A DNA stretch of 64,000 nucleotides from Mesorhizobium sp. LMG 17147 (GTDB taxonomy: Bacteria > Pseudomonadota > Alphaproteobacteria > Rhizobiales > Rhizobiaceae). Below the pieces are notes generated by a model. It saw only the letters and a program-made list of their open reading frames with translations. It searched no databases and was not told the origin of the DNA. Below, piece after piece: positions 27,188 through 35,268 of the stretch (position 1 is its first letter; each line of letters starts with the position of its first letter). The stretch lies in assembly GCF_024297145.1 (NCBI RefSeq), contig NZ_JANCTC010000005.1, positions 295,923 to 359,922 on the forward strand. The letters run 5' to 3'. Position numbers and translations under genes: made by a program.

Positions 27188-27528
27188 TCGCCGTCATCTT
27201 CGAGGTCGAGCCGGCGGCGGGCATGCGCGATGCCTATCTCGGCATCGCCGCCGATCTGCGCCCACTGCTCGACGGCATCGACGGTTTCCTGTCGATCGAG
27301 CGCTTCCAGAGCCTTGCCGATCCGAACCGCATCCTGTCGCTGTCCTTCTGGCGCGACGAGGATGCGGTGAAGGCCTGGCGCAACACGCAGGAACATCGGC
27401 AGGCGCAGAGGGCTGGGCGCGGCGGCATCTTTGCCGGCTACCGTTTGCGCATCGCCCATGTCATGCGCGATTACGGCCTGACCGAACGCGCCGAGGCGCC
27501 AGCAGACAGCCGGGCGGTGAATGGGTAG
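27184..27528 (+). CDS. Antibiotic biosynthesis monooxygenase (ABM) domain protein
   Basis: The product is 114 residues starting MIAVIFEVEPAAGM. It has an ABM-type alpha-beta barrel pattern: FLSIERFQSL, ILSLSFWRDEDAVKAW, and an HRQAQRAGR helix. Small ABM proteins include quinol monooxygenases and heme-degrading enzymes; the substrate here is unknown. It overlaps the NIPSNAP-like gene by 4 bp and converges on mbfA. Confidence 0.82.
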   Translation: MIAVIFEVEPAAGMRDAYLGIAADLRPLLDGIDGFLSIERFQSLADPNRILSLSFWRDEDAVKAWRNTQEHRQAQRAGRGGIFAGYRLRIAHVMRDYGLTERAEAPADSRAVNG

Positions 27529-27534
27529 CGACTG

Positions 27535-28518
27535 CTATGCATTCCCGATCAGCACCCCTGCCGCAAACACCAGCGCGCCGCCCAGCACCACCTGGAAGGC
27601 GGCGCGCCAGAATGGCGTCTGCATGTAGCGGTTCTGTACGAAGGCGATGGTCCAAAGTTCGAAGAACACCACGACCGCGGCGACGATCGTCGCCGTCCAG
27701 AAAAGCGGGATGAGATAGGGCAGCGCGTGCCCGAGCCCGCCCAGCGTCGTCATGACGCCGACGGTCAGCCCGCGTTTTACCGGCGAGCCGCGGCCGGATA
27801 GCTTGCCGTCGTCGGAGGCCACTTCGGTGAATCCCATCGAGATACCGGCGCCGATCGAGGCGGCAAGCCCGACCAGAAAGGTCTGGAACGTGTCGTGTGT
27901 GGCAAAGGCCGCGGCAAAGATCGGCGCCAGCGTCGACACCGAGCCATCCATCAGCCCGGCCAGCCCGGGCTGCACGTAAGTCAGGATGAACTGACGTTGC
28001 TCGGCTGCCGCCTCTTCGTCCTTGACCGCGCCCGATATATGCTTTTGCTCCAGCCGCTGCGCCAGTGTCTCGTGGCCCTGTTCGGCCACCGCCAGATCGT
28101 CGAGCAACTTTCTCGTCGAGGCATCGCCTGTGCGTTTGGCCGCCTCGATATAGAACAGGTAGGCCTGCCGCTCCATGGCCTCGGCTTGGCTGCGCACATG
28201 ATCGATACCGAGCGGCCTCACCAGCCAGTCCGGCTTGCGCTCGTAATAACCCTTCACATGCTCGCGCCGGATCAGCGGTATGCGCTCGCCGAAACGCTTG
28301 CGGTAAAGCTCGATCAGCGCGTCGCGATGGCCGTCCTCTTCCTCCGCCATCTCCTCGAACACTTTGGCCGATTGCGGAAAGCTTTCCGCCAGCCCGTCGG
28401 CATAGGCGCGATAGATGCGCCCGTCATCCTCCTCGGAGGAGATTGCGAGCGCCAGGATCTCCTGCTCCGAGAGAGATTCAAACGGACGGCGGCCGAAGCC
28501 GAAAACGCGGGAAAGCAT
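27535..28518 (-). CDS. mbfA: MbfA-type membrane ferritin / VIT1-CCC1 iron exporter
   Basis: The product is 327 residues. The N-terminal 160 form a ferritin-like di-iron domain with Glu/His ligands (SSEEDDGRIY, MAEEEDGHRDAL, EAMERQAYLFYIEAAK, VAEQGHETLA). The C-terminal part is a VIT1/CCC1 transporter with about five helices (QPGLAGLMDGSVSTLAPI, GAGISMGFTE). In Bradyrhizobium and Agrobacterium MbfA exports iron and protects against peroxide, under Irr repression in low iron. An Irr-type box lies 15 bp upstream of the ATG. Confidence 0.93.
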   Translation of the reverse strand: MLSRVFGFGRRPFESLSEQEILALAISSEEDDGRIYRAYADGLAESFPQSAKVFEEMAEEEDGHRDALIELYRKRFGERIPLIRREHVKGYYERKPDWLVRPLGIDHVRSQAEAMERQAYLFYIEAAKRTGDASTRKLLDDLAVAEQGHETLAQRLEQKHISGAVKDEEAAAEQRQFILTYVQPGLAGLMDGSVSTLAPIFAAAFATHDTFQTFLVGLAASIGAGISMGFTEVASDDGKLSGRGSPVKRGLTVGVMTTLGGLGHALPYLIPLFWTATIVAAVVVFFELWTIAFVQNRYMQTPFWRAAFQVVLGGALVFAAGVLIGNA

Positions 28519-28532
28519 GAGAAATTCACCCC

Positions 28533-28553
28533 AGTTTAGAATAGTTCTAAACT
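28533..28553 (-). promoter_or_regulatory. Irr-binding iron control element (ICE)
   Basis: A perfect inverted repeat, AGTTTAGAA-TAG-TTCTAAACT, matches the rhizobial Irr box and lies between -15 and -35 of the mbfA start. Irr would repress mbfA when iron is low. Confidence 0.88.
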
Positions 28554-28637
28554 AGAGCTTCGCACATCCTCGGTCAATCGCGCCCGCTCCATTCATCTGC
28601 TCAAAAGTATCGACGTCGAAACCGAACGAGGCACCGT

Positions 28638-28667
28638 TTGCTATCGGCGAACGTTCACCTATATAAT
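28638..28667 (+). promoter_or_regulatory. Possible sigma-70 promoter
   Basis: TTGCTA (28638-28643) and TATAAT (28662-28667) with an 18-base spacer lie about 30 bp upstream of the ATG at 28699. Confidence 0.5.
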
Positions 28668-28698
28668 CGAATCCGAACCAAGAGAAAGGAACCCGCAG

Positions 28699-29016
28699 AT
28701 GCCGGAGCAACAGCAGCCGTTTGACCCCAAGCCGGTTCTCGACCTGATCGCTAACATCGAGGCGGACTTGCAGCGCCTGAAAGGGCTGGTCGAGCAGCAG
28801 GTCGAAAAATTCGATCCCGCCAATCCGCACAACAAAGCTCCCGACGGCAAGTTGACCGAAGAGGGCGTCGAGTGCTGCTATCGCCTGTTCGACGAGGGTA
28901 AGTCGCGCTATTCGGTTGCTCAGCAGATGAAGATCTCCTTCGCTGCTGCCACCCATCGCTTCAACACCTGGCGCAAGATGGGCGGCCCCAAACGGCAAAA
29001 GACGCTGTTGGGATGA
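28699..29016 (+). CDS. Hypothetical protein with HTH-like C-terminal region
   Basis: The product is 105 residues. The N-terminal half is a predicted amphipathic helix (LDLIANIEADLQRLKGLVEQ) and the C-terminal half (GKSRYSVAQQMKISFAAATHR) looks like a resolvase-style helix-turn-helix. AAAGGA precedes the ATG. I do not recognise a named family; DNA binding is an inference. The 202-bp gap that follows holds nothing I can identify. Confidence 0.72.
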   Translation: MPEQQQPFDPKPVLDLIANIEADLQRLKGLVEQQVEKFDPANPHNKAPDGKLTEEGVECCYRLFDEGKSRYSVAQQMKISFAAATHRFNTWRKMGGPKRQKTLLG

Positions 29017-29218
29017 GGAGCGGCCGGCAATGCCGGGTCAGGCAACGATTTGTCGATTGAAGTGACGAATGCATAGCGGAGGGTGGAGGCGGCGGTGGGT
29101 GACAGTCACGCCCCACTCCTGCCTCCAAGTCGAATTGTAACGGTCACATTTTTTCATTGGTGCGCGGCCTCCCTTTCCGTGCACCATAGGCGGTCTCATT
29201 TCTTGCAGGACCCCAGCC

Positions 29219-30196
29219 ATGACCATCCCTCCCGGCATCGCCGATATTCACAGCGCAGCAGCGCGATTGTCCGGACTGATCGTCGAAACGCCGCTGATCG
29301 AATCGCCGGAGTTGAACAAGCGCTTCGGCGCCAGGATCCTGTTCAAGCCGGAGACGTTGCAGCGCACCGGCTCGTTCAAGTTCCGCGGTGCATATAACAA
29401 GCTCTCCTCGCTCTCGGCGGAAGAACGCGCCCGCGGCATCGTCGCCTTCTCGTCGGGTAATCACGCGCAAGGCGTTGCCGCCGCAGCGGCGATGTTCGGC
29501 GTCAAGGCCATCATCGCCATGCCTGCCGATGCGCCGGCGATGAAAGTCGGCAATGTCAGGAAGATGGGCGCCGAAGTGATCACCTTCGACCGGGTCCGTG
29601 ACGATCGCACTGCCGTTGTCCGTTCTTACGTGGAAAAGGGCATGGTCCTGGTGCCGCCCTACGACGATCCGGCCATCATCGCCGGCCAGGGCACGATCGG
29701 CCTCGAATTGATGCGCCAAGCAAAAGCGCTTGGCGTCAGCCTCGATGCGGTAGTGGTTCCCTGCGGCGGCGGCGGGTTGAGCAGCGGCATTTCGATCGCG
29801 GTCAAGGACGCCTCGCCGGACACCGCCGTCTGGGCCGTGGAACCCGAGCATTTCGACGACACACGCCGCTCGCTGATCCAAGGCGCCAGGGTGTCGAACG
29901 CGCCCGGCCACACCTCGATCTGCGATGCCCTTCTCGTCGCCGAGCCGGGTGCCATCACTTTCGAGATCAACCGCAAGAACCTTGCCGGCGCCATCGCCGT
30001 TTCCGACCGGGCGGTGGCCCAGGCGATGCGCGACGCGATGGCTTGCCTGAAGCTGGTGGTCGAACCTGGCGGCTGCGTCGGTTTGGCCGCGCTGTCGTCA
30101 GGCGAGATCGACCTTACCGGGAAATGCGTGGCCGTGGTGCTGTCCGGCGGCAATGTCGATTTCAGCACCTATGCCGAGATCATTGCTGCCAGCTAA
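29219..30196 (+). CDS. Threonine/serine dehydratase-like PLP enzyme
   Basis: A 325-residue fold-type II PLP enzyme. The PLP lysine is K54 in TGSFKFRGA, with SSGNHAQGVA, the glycine loop CGGGGLSSG and SGGNVDF further on. It lacks the ACT regulatory domain of biosynthetic IlvA, so it is more like catabolic threonine ammonia-lyase, serine racemase or hydroxyaspartate ammonia-lyase; sequence alone does not choose. Confidence 0.9.
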   Translation: MTIPPGIADIHSAAARLSGLIVETPLIESPELNKRFGARILFKPETLQRTGSFKFRGAYNKLSSLSAEERARGIVAFSSGNHAQGVAAAAAMFGVKAIIAMPADAPAMKVGNVRKMGAEVITFDRVRDDRTAVVRSYVEKGMVLVPPYDDPAIIAGQGTIGLELMRQAKALGVSLDAVVVPCGGGGLSSGISIAVKDASPDTAVWAVEPEHFDDTRRSLIQGARVSNAPGHTSICDALLVAEPGAITFEINRKNLAGAIAVSDRAVAQAMRDAMACLKLVVEPGGCVGLAALSSGEIDLTGKCVAVVLSGGNVDFSTYAEIIAAS

Positions 30197-30288
30197 GATA
30201 GCAACCAGTTGCAGGTCATGTGCCGGTTCGAGGCGCTCGAGCCTCCGTTGCGTCCGGTCGAACCGGTCCCATTCAAGGACTGAGATCA

Positions 30289-30942
30289 ATGAAACTGTTC
30301 TTCAGCCGCAATCCCAATCCTCGCCTCGCGGTCGCCGTGGCACGTTATCTCAATGCCAAGGTCGAGTTTGAATTCGCCTCCCCCTTCGCTCCGGGGCAGG
30401 CCGAGCGCTTTCGGCCGCTCAATCCAAATCTTTCATTGCCCATCCTTGTGGACTTGGGAAAAAGCCTCTGGGAGGCCGATGCCATAGCCTGCCGGCTTTC
30501 ACGCGACACGCATTCGCATTTCTGGCGCGCCGGCGACGACGAGCCGGAGATGATCCGATGGCTGAGTTGGGGCAAAGAGAACTTCGCAAGAGCCTGCGAT
30601 GTAGTTCATTTCGAACGCGGGACCAAACAGCGCTATGGGCTCGGCCCGATCGATCAGGCACGAGTTGAGGAGGGCCTGAGGGACTTCAGTACCGCCGCTG
30701 CAATACTTGATGCCGAGCTTTCCCAGCGAGAATGGCTGGTCGGAAATTCGGTTTCCTACGCCGACTTTCGAATGGCGACGTTTCTGCCCTTCAACGACGT
30801 CGCCCGACTGCCTCTCGATGATTATCCTTCTGTCGGCCGCTGGTATCGGCAGCTTGAAGAAATCGACGCCTGGCGCGATCCCTTCGAAGGGCTCAATGCA
30901 CCTGAATTGACACCGGTCCCGGGCCAGGCCAAGGCCGTGTGA
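30289..30942 (+). CDS. Glutathione S-transferase family protein
   Basis: The protein has 217 residues. The N-domain is MKLFFSRNPNPRLAVAVARY, with NLSLPILVD and the WEADAIACRL turn. The C-domain has WLVGNSVSYADFRMA. It is distinct from the GST at 14758. The ATG at 30289 follows a weak site; no better start is seen. It converges on the ABC permease gene. Confidence 0.88.
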   Translation: MKLFFSRNPNPRLAVAVARYLNAKVEFEFASPFAPGQAERFRPLNPNLSLPILVDLGKSLWEADAIACRLSRDTHSHFWRAGDDEPEMIRWLSWGKENFARACDVVHFERGTKQRYGLGPIDQARVEEGLRDFSTAAAILDAELSQREWLVGNSVSYADFRMATFLPFNDVARLPLDDYPSVGRWYRQLEEIDAWRDPFEGLNAPELTPVPGQAKAV

Positions 30943-30977
30943 TTTTCGATCATTTGCGCAAGCTGATTGCGTCGACC

Positions 30978-32126
30978 CTAATCCAGCGTCCGGCGGAACC
31001 GCACCAGCGCAATGCCGGCGAACAGCGCCACGAACACCACCAGCCAGCCGATCTCCGTTGCCACCGCCGGCAGCTCGGCGCCCTTCAGCATCACCGCGCG
31101 GATAATGCGCAGGAAATGCGTCAGCGGCAGCACTTCGCCGAAAACCTGCGCCCAGTCCGGCATGCCGCGATAGGGGAACATGAAGCCGGACAGCATGATC
31201 GACGGCAGGAAGAAGAAGAAGGTGAGCTGCAGGGCCTGCATCTGCGTGCGGGCGATCGTCGAAATCGTGTAGCCGAGCAGCACCAGCGCCAAGACGAAGA
31301 TCAGGACCGCCGTCAACAGCAGCGACATAGATCCGGTGAAGGGTATGGCAAACAGAAGCTTCGAGGCCGCCAGCACCACCAGCACCTGCACGGCGCCGAC
31401 CGCCAGATAGGGCAGCACCTTGCCCAGCATGATCTCGAGCGGGCTGGACGGCATCGCCAGAAGGTTCTCCATCGTGCCGCGCTCGGTCTCGCGCGTCAGC
31501 GCGATCGAGGTCATCATCACCATCGTCATCTGCAGGATGACGCCGAGCAGACCGGGCACGATGTTGTACTGCGAGACGGCTTCCGGATTGTAGCGCCGGT
31601 GCACCACCACCTGGAGCTGGCCCCGGGCAGCTTCGGCCGCCGTCTCCTGCATGCCGCGTGCCCTGAGCAGCGCCTGGTTGGCGACGGTGCCGAGCGTCGA
31701 GATGGCGCCGCTCGCGACGGCCGGGTCGGTTGCATCCGCCTCGATCAGGATCTGCGGGCTGTCGCCGCGCTCGACCCGTCGGGCAAAATCGGCGGGAATG
31801 GTGACGACGAAGGCGACATCGCCGCGCGCCATCAGGAATTCGGCTTCGGCGGCACTTTGCGCAACATGGTCGAAGCGGTAATAGCCGGTGGTCTGCAGCG
31901 CCGAAACCATGGCCCGCGTGTAAGGATCGCTGCTCATCGCCACCAGCGCTGCCGGCAGGCTCTTCGGATCGTTGTTGATGGCATAGCCGAACAGCACCAG
32001 CTGCATCAGCGGCACGCCGAGCATCATGGCGAAGGTGATGCGGTCGCGCCGCATCTGGATGAACTCCTTGATCAGCAGCGCGCCTAGCCTGGCGAAGGAA
32101 AAGATGCTGTTTATCCCGTTCTTCAT
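30978..32126 (-). CDS. ABC-2 type efflux permease (YbhR/YhhJ-like)
   Basis: The product is 382 residues. It has one helix near the N-terminus, a large extracytoplasmic domain (about 55-190) and about five C-terminal helices, ending in the ABC-2 segment FFFFLPSIMLSGFMFPYRGMP. It pairs with the ATPase encoded just upstream (4-bp overlap). Related E. coli systems have two permeases (ybhS and ybhR); only one is present here, so it may work as a homodimer. Substrates are unknown; cationic drugs are plausible. Confidence 0.92.
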   Translation of the reverse strand: MKNGINSIFSFARLGALLIKEFIQMRRDRITFAMMLGVPLMQLVLFGYAINNDPKSLPAALVAMSSDPYTRAMVSALQTTGYYRFDHVAQSAAEAEFLMARGDVAFVVTIPADFARRVERGDSPQILIEADATDPAVASGAISTLGTVANQALLRARGMQETAAEAARGQLQVVVHRRYNPEAVSQYNIVPGLLGVILQMTMVMMTSIALTRETERGTMENLLAMPSSPLEIMLGKVLPYLAVGAVQVLVVLAASKLLFAIPFTGSMSLLLTAVLIFVLALVLLGYTISTIARTQMQALQLTFFFFLPSIMLSGFMFPYRGMPDWAQVFGEVLPLTHFLRIIRAVMLKGAELPAVATEIGWLVVFVALFAGIALVRFRRTLD

Positions 32127-33043
32127 CCCATGTTGTCCTTCGAACCGGACATGAACTGGATGAACACATCCTCCAGGCTGGTCTCGCCGGGCGATACGGT
32201 GACGCCCTTGTGCTCCTTCTCGACATCGGCGAGCGCTGCCTGAAGCGCCTTCCTGTCGGAACCGACGACATGCAGCGTCGCCCCGAACGGCGCCACCTGG
32301 TCGACGCCGGGGCGGCCATGAAGTGCGGCCGCGACCTGATCGAGCCGCGGCCCTTGCAGGACGAAGGTGGTCAGCCCGGCATTCCTCACCACGTCCTCGA
32401 CCGTCCCAGTGGCCAGCATCTTGCCATAGGAGATGTAGCTGATGCGGTGGCAGCGCTCGGCTTCGTCCATGTAGTGGGTGGAGACCAGCACGGTCAGGCC
32501 GCCGCTCGCCAGCCGGTGGATCTCGTCCCAGAATTCGCGTCTGGCCTTCGGGTCGACGCCCGCCGTCGGCTCGTCGAGCAGCAGCAGTTTCGGCTTGTGC
32601 ATGATGCAGGCGGCCAGCGCCAGCCGCTGCTTCCAGCCGCCGGACAGCGTACCAGCCAGCTGGTTCTTGCGCGATGTCAGGCCGAGTTCCTCAAGCGTCT
32701 TAGCCACATGCCCGTCGAGCGGCTTCAGCCGGTAAAGCCGTGCCACGAATTCGAGATTCTCGCCGATCGTGAGGTCTTCGTAGAACGAGAATCTCTGTGT
32801 CATGTAGCCGACTTCGCGCTTGATCCGCAGGCTGTCGGTGCGAATGTCGAAGCCCAGAACCGTGCCTTCGCCCTCATCCGGCGTCAGCAAGCCGCACATG
32901 ATGCGGATGGTCGTCGTCTTGCCTGAGCCGTTCGGCCCGAGGAAGCCGACGATCTCGCCCTCGGCCACCGTCATCGTCACATGGTCGACGACGGTCTTGT
33001 CACCGAAGCGCTTGACCAGGCCGTGCACGTCGATGACGTTCAT
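32123..33043 (-). CDS. ABC efflux ATP-binding protein (YbhF-like, single domain)
   Basis: The protein has 306 residues. It carries Walker A GPNGSGKTT near residue 38, signature LSGGWKQRLALA, Walker [14 protein letters not shown] and a switch histidine in STHYMDEAE. A C-terminal extension follows, as in DrrA/CcmA-type exporters. E. coli YbhF has two such cassettes; this has one. It overlaps both neighbours by 4 bp (ATGA), so HlyD, ATPase and permease form one coupled operon. Confidence 0.94.
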   Translation of the reverse strand: MNVIDVHGLVKRFGDKTVVDHVTMTVAEGEIVGFLGPNGSGKTTTIRIMCGLLTPDEGEGTVLGFDIRTDSLRIKREVGYMTQRFSFYEDLTIGENLEFVARLYRLKPLDGHVAKTLEELGLTSRKNQLAGTLSGGWKQRLALAACIMHKPKLLLLDEPTAGVDPKARREFWDEIHRLASGGLTVLVSTHYMDEAERCHRISYISYGKMLATGTVEDVVRNAGLTTFVLQGPRLDQVAAALHGRPGVDQVAPFGATLHVVGSDRKALQAALADVEKEHKGVTVSPGETSLEDVFIQFMSGSKDNMG

Positions 33044-33993
33044 TTTCCGATGTCCGCCAGATCGACGTCGACGATCTGCCCGGGCTGCAATGCGCTGGCG
33101 TCGCCCTCCGGCCGCGCTTCGACCAGATAGACCAGCTTTTGCCGGGTCTCGAGCGAGTAGATCACCGGCGGCGTGAATTCCGGATCCGGTGACACGTAGC
33201 TGACGCGAGCCTTCACGCCCGCTCCGCAACCGTCGCAATGGACATTGAGCAGCGTGCCGACATCGACCGAGGAGAACGCGCTTTCCGGCACATAGACGCT
33301 GAGCTTCACCGCGCCATCCGGCAGTATGGAGATGACCGGCGCGGTCGGCCCGGCCGTGTCGCCTGGATAGCGGATGACATCGTTGACCCGGCCGGGCGAG
33401 GGCGCCGTCAGCACGCGCTTCGACAGTCGCCATTGCGCTTGCTCCAGCGCCGACTGCGCCTGCCTGACCTGATTGTCGGCGGCCTTGATCGTCTCGGGCC
33501 GGGCCGGCAGCCCGCCGACGGCGAGATTGGCCTCCGCCTGGCCGACCTGCGCGTTGGCCGTCTCCAGCGTCGCAGAAGCCGTGTCGTAGTCGGCCTGCGT
33601 GCCGGTGCCGCGTTTGAACAGATCGCTGGCGCGGATGTAACGGCGTTTGGCGTCGGCGGCTTGCGCCTTGGCCATGTCGACCTGCGCCTTGAGCACCGCA
33701 ATCTCTTCCGGCCGCTTGCCGACCTGCAGGTCGGCAAGTTGCGCCTGGGCCTGCGCAAGGGCCGCCTCGGCTTGTGCGATGGCGATCTTGGCGTCGGCGT
33801 TTTCCAGCGTCACCACCGGCGTGCCGGGCGCGACGCGGTCGCCGCGCTTGACCGCAATCGTCTCGACCTGCGCCACTTCGATCGGCGCGAGCAGGACGTA
33901 GTCGCCCTCGACGTAGCCGACGGCGAGCGGTGCTGCCGGCGCGCAGGCGCTGAAAAGCTGGGCGGCAAGCGGCAAAGAACAGAGCAGGCTCAT
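33040..33993 (-). CDS. HlyD-family periplasmic adaptor (YbhG/YhiI-like)
   Basis: A 317-residue membrane-fusion protein. It has an N-terminal hydrophobic signal segment ending at a Cys (SACAP, possible lipoprotein), a lipoyl half-motif VAPGTPVVTLENADAK, a long Ala/Gln coiled-coil hairpin (about 70-200) and a beta-barrel with LTAPSPGRVNDV. It would link the inner-membrane ABC exporter to an outer-membrane channel encoded elsewhere. Its ATG overlaps the regulator stop by 4 bp. Confidence 0.93.
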   Translation of the reverse strand: MSLLCSLPLAAQLFSACAPAAPLAVGYVEGDYVLLAPIEVAQVETIAVKRGDRVAPGTPVVTLENADAKIAIAQAEAALAQAQAQLADLQVGKRPEEIAVLKAQVDMAKAQAADAKRRYIRASDLFKRGTGTQADYDTASATLETANAQVGQAEANLAVGGLPARPETIKAADNQVRQAQSALEQAQWRLSKRVLTAPSPGRVNDVIRYPGDTAGPTAPVISILPDGAVKLSVYVPESAFSSVDVGTLLNVHCDGCGAGVKARVSYVSPDPEFTPPVIYSLETRQKLVYLVEARPEGDASALQPGQIVDVDLADIGK

Positions 33994-34709
33994 GATCCAC
34001 GATCCTTCCGGACAGCCAAATCGCGCCGAGCTAAAATCGCGCTGAGATTGTCGGTTATTGTTGCCGCGATCTTGCCGGCCTCATCATCGCCGATCTTGCG
34101 CCAGTCCATCCGGCGCATAACCGCCTCGCGGCCGATGCGGAAATAGACGACCTGGCCGATCAGCGTGAATATGGTGAGTTTTGTGCGCTCGCTCTCGGCC
34201 GGCTCGCCCGTCGCCTGTTCCCAGATCAGGCAGAGCCGGTGATGCGCCGGTTCGAACACGCCGTCATAGATACGGTCGAGTGCCGCGGTTGGATGCGACA
34301 GCTCGCGCAGGACGAACTGTACAATCTCGCCGGCTTCCGGCCTTGCCGCGATGAAGGCGACCATGCGCTCCAGTGCGACGGCTAAATGTGCCCGCGCGGC
34401 CTCGGTGTCCGCCAATGCCGCGACCGGCGCCTGCAGATTGCCGATCGCCTGGCCGGCAACGGTCTGGATGGTGTCGACGATGTAGTCGGCTGCCGCGTTG
34501 CGGAGCCCTTCCTTGCCTCCAAAATGGTAGGCGATCGAGCCGATATTGGCCTTGGCCTCAGCCGCGATCTGGCGCGTCGACGTGCCGTCGAAACCCTGGC
34601 GTCCGAACAGCTTCAGCGCCGCGCGCACGAGTGCCGTCCGCGTCATATCTGCGGCGGTCTTGGGCGCCTCATGAGGAAGGCTGCTGGCGCTGGGCGATTT
34701 GATCATCAT
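33990..34709 (-). CDS. TetR-family regulator with CerR C-terminal domain (CecR-like)
   Basis: The protein has about 239 residues. The TetR DNA-binding helices are at about 23-70 (ALKLFGRQGFDGTSTRQIA, GSIAYHFGGKEGL), and the C-terminus fits the CerR/DUF1956 type. It is the first gene of the efflux operon and overlaps hlyD, like the E. coli CecR-ybhGFSR arrangement. A perfect palindrome lies 7 bp ahead of this start, so it probably represses itself and the pump. Two adjacent ATGs and one 20 codons inside leave the start uncertain. Confidence 0.9.
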   Translation of the reverse strand: MMIKSPSASSLPHEAPKTAADMTRTALVRAALKLFGRQGFDGTSTRQIAAEAKANIGSIAYHFGGKEGLRNAAADYIVDTIQTVAGQAIGNLQAPVAALADTEAARAHLAVALERMVAFIAARPEAGEIVQFVLRELSHPTAALDRIYDGVFEPAHHRLCLIWEQATGEPAESERTKLTIFTLIGQVVYFRIGREAVMRRMDWRKIGDDEAGKIAATITDNLSAILARRDLAVRKDRGS

Positions 34710-34715
34710 CGATAA

Positions 34716-34737
34716 TTTAATCAATCGAATGATTAAA
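34716..34737. promoter_or_regulatory. Probable TetR/CerR operator
   Basis: TTTAATCA and TGATTAAA form perfect 8-bp inverted arms around a 6-bp centre, just ahead of the regulator gene. Position and symmetry fit an autoregulatory operator that would also affect the divergent CYTH-CHAD genes. Confidence 0.75.
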
Positions 34738-34788
34738 GTCAACTGCGATCAAGCGGCTTGCCAACTCTGGCCGTGCGCGCTCTAGTGC

Positions 34789-35268
34789 ATGGCCATGGGC
34801 AAGGAAATCGAGCGTAAATTCCTGGTCTCAGGTGAGGAATGGCGGGCAATGGTCGAGGCGGACATTCATATCCGTCAATTCTACCTTGTCGCCGAACCCA
34901 GCCGTACGGTGCGTGTGCGCATCAGCAATGATGCCGCCGCCAAGCTGACGCTCAAGTTCGGCAGCCAGGCACGCCAGCGCGATGAATTCGAATATCCGGT
35001 GCCTTTGGCGGAGGCGCAGGAGATGCAGGCCTTTGCCATCGGACATGTCATCGAGAAGACACGCCATCATGTTAGACACCGCGGCTATCTCTACGAAGTC
35101 GATGTCTTCGGGGGGACGCTTGCGGGGTTGGTGATCGCCGAGCTCGAGACGCCGGAGGATGTACCGGACGAAATGCTGCCAGATTGGCTCGGCCGCGAAG
35201 TCACCGGCGAGCCGAGATTTTACAACGCGTCGCTCGCCCTTGGGGGGATTGCGGAGATCGTCGCATGA
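34789..35268 (+). CDS. CYTH domain protein (triphosphate tunnel enzyme)
   Basis: The protein has 159 residues. It starts with the CYTH signature EIERKFLV, followed by charged strands (RTVRVRI, LTLKFG, RDEFEYPVP, YEVDVFGG, VIAELE) that build the triphosphate tunnel. It probably hydrolyses tripolyphosphate or a nucleotide triphosphate. A second ATG two codons inside could be the start. Its stop overlaps the CHAD start as ATGA. Confidence 0.92.
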   Translation: MAMGKEIERKFLVSGEEWRAMVEADIHIRQFYLVAEPSRTVRVRISNDAAAKLTLKFGSQARQRDEFEYPVPLAEAQEMQAFAIGHVIEKTRHHVRHRGYLYEVDVFGGTLAGLVIAELETPEDVPDEMLPDWLGREVTGEPRFYNASLALGGIAEIVA

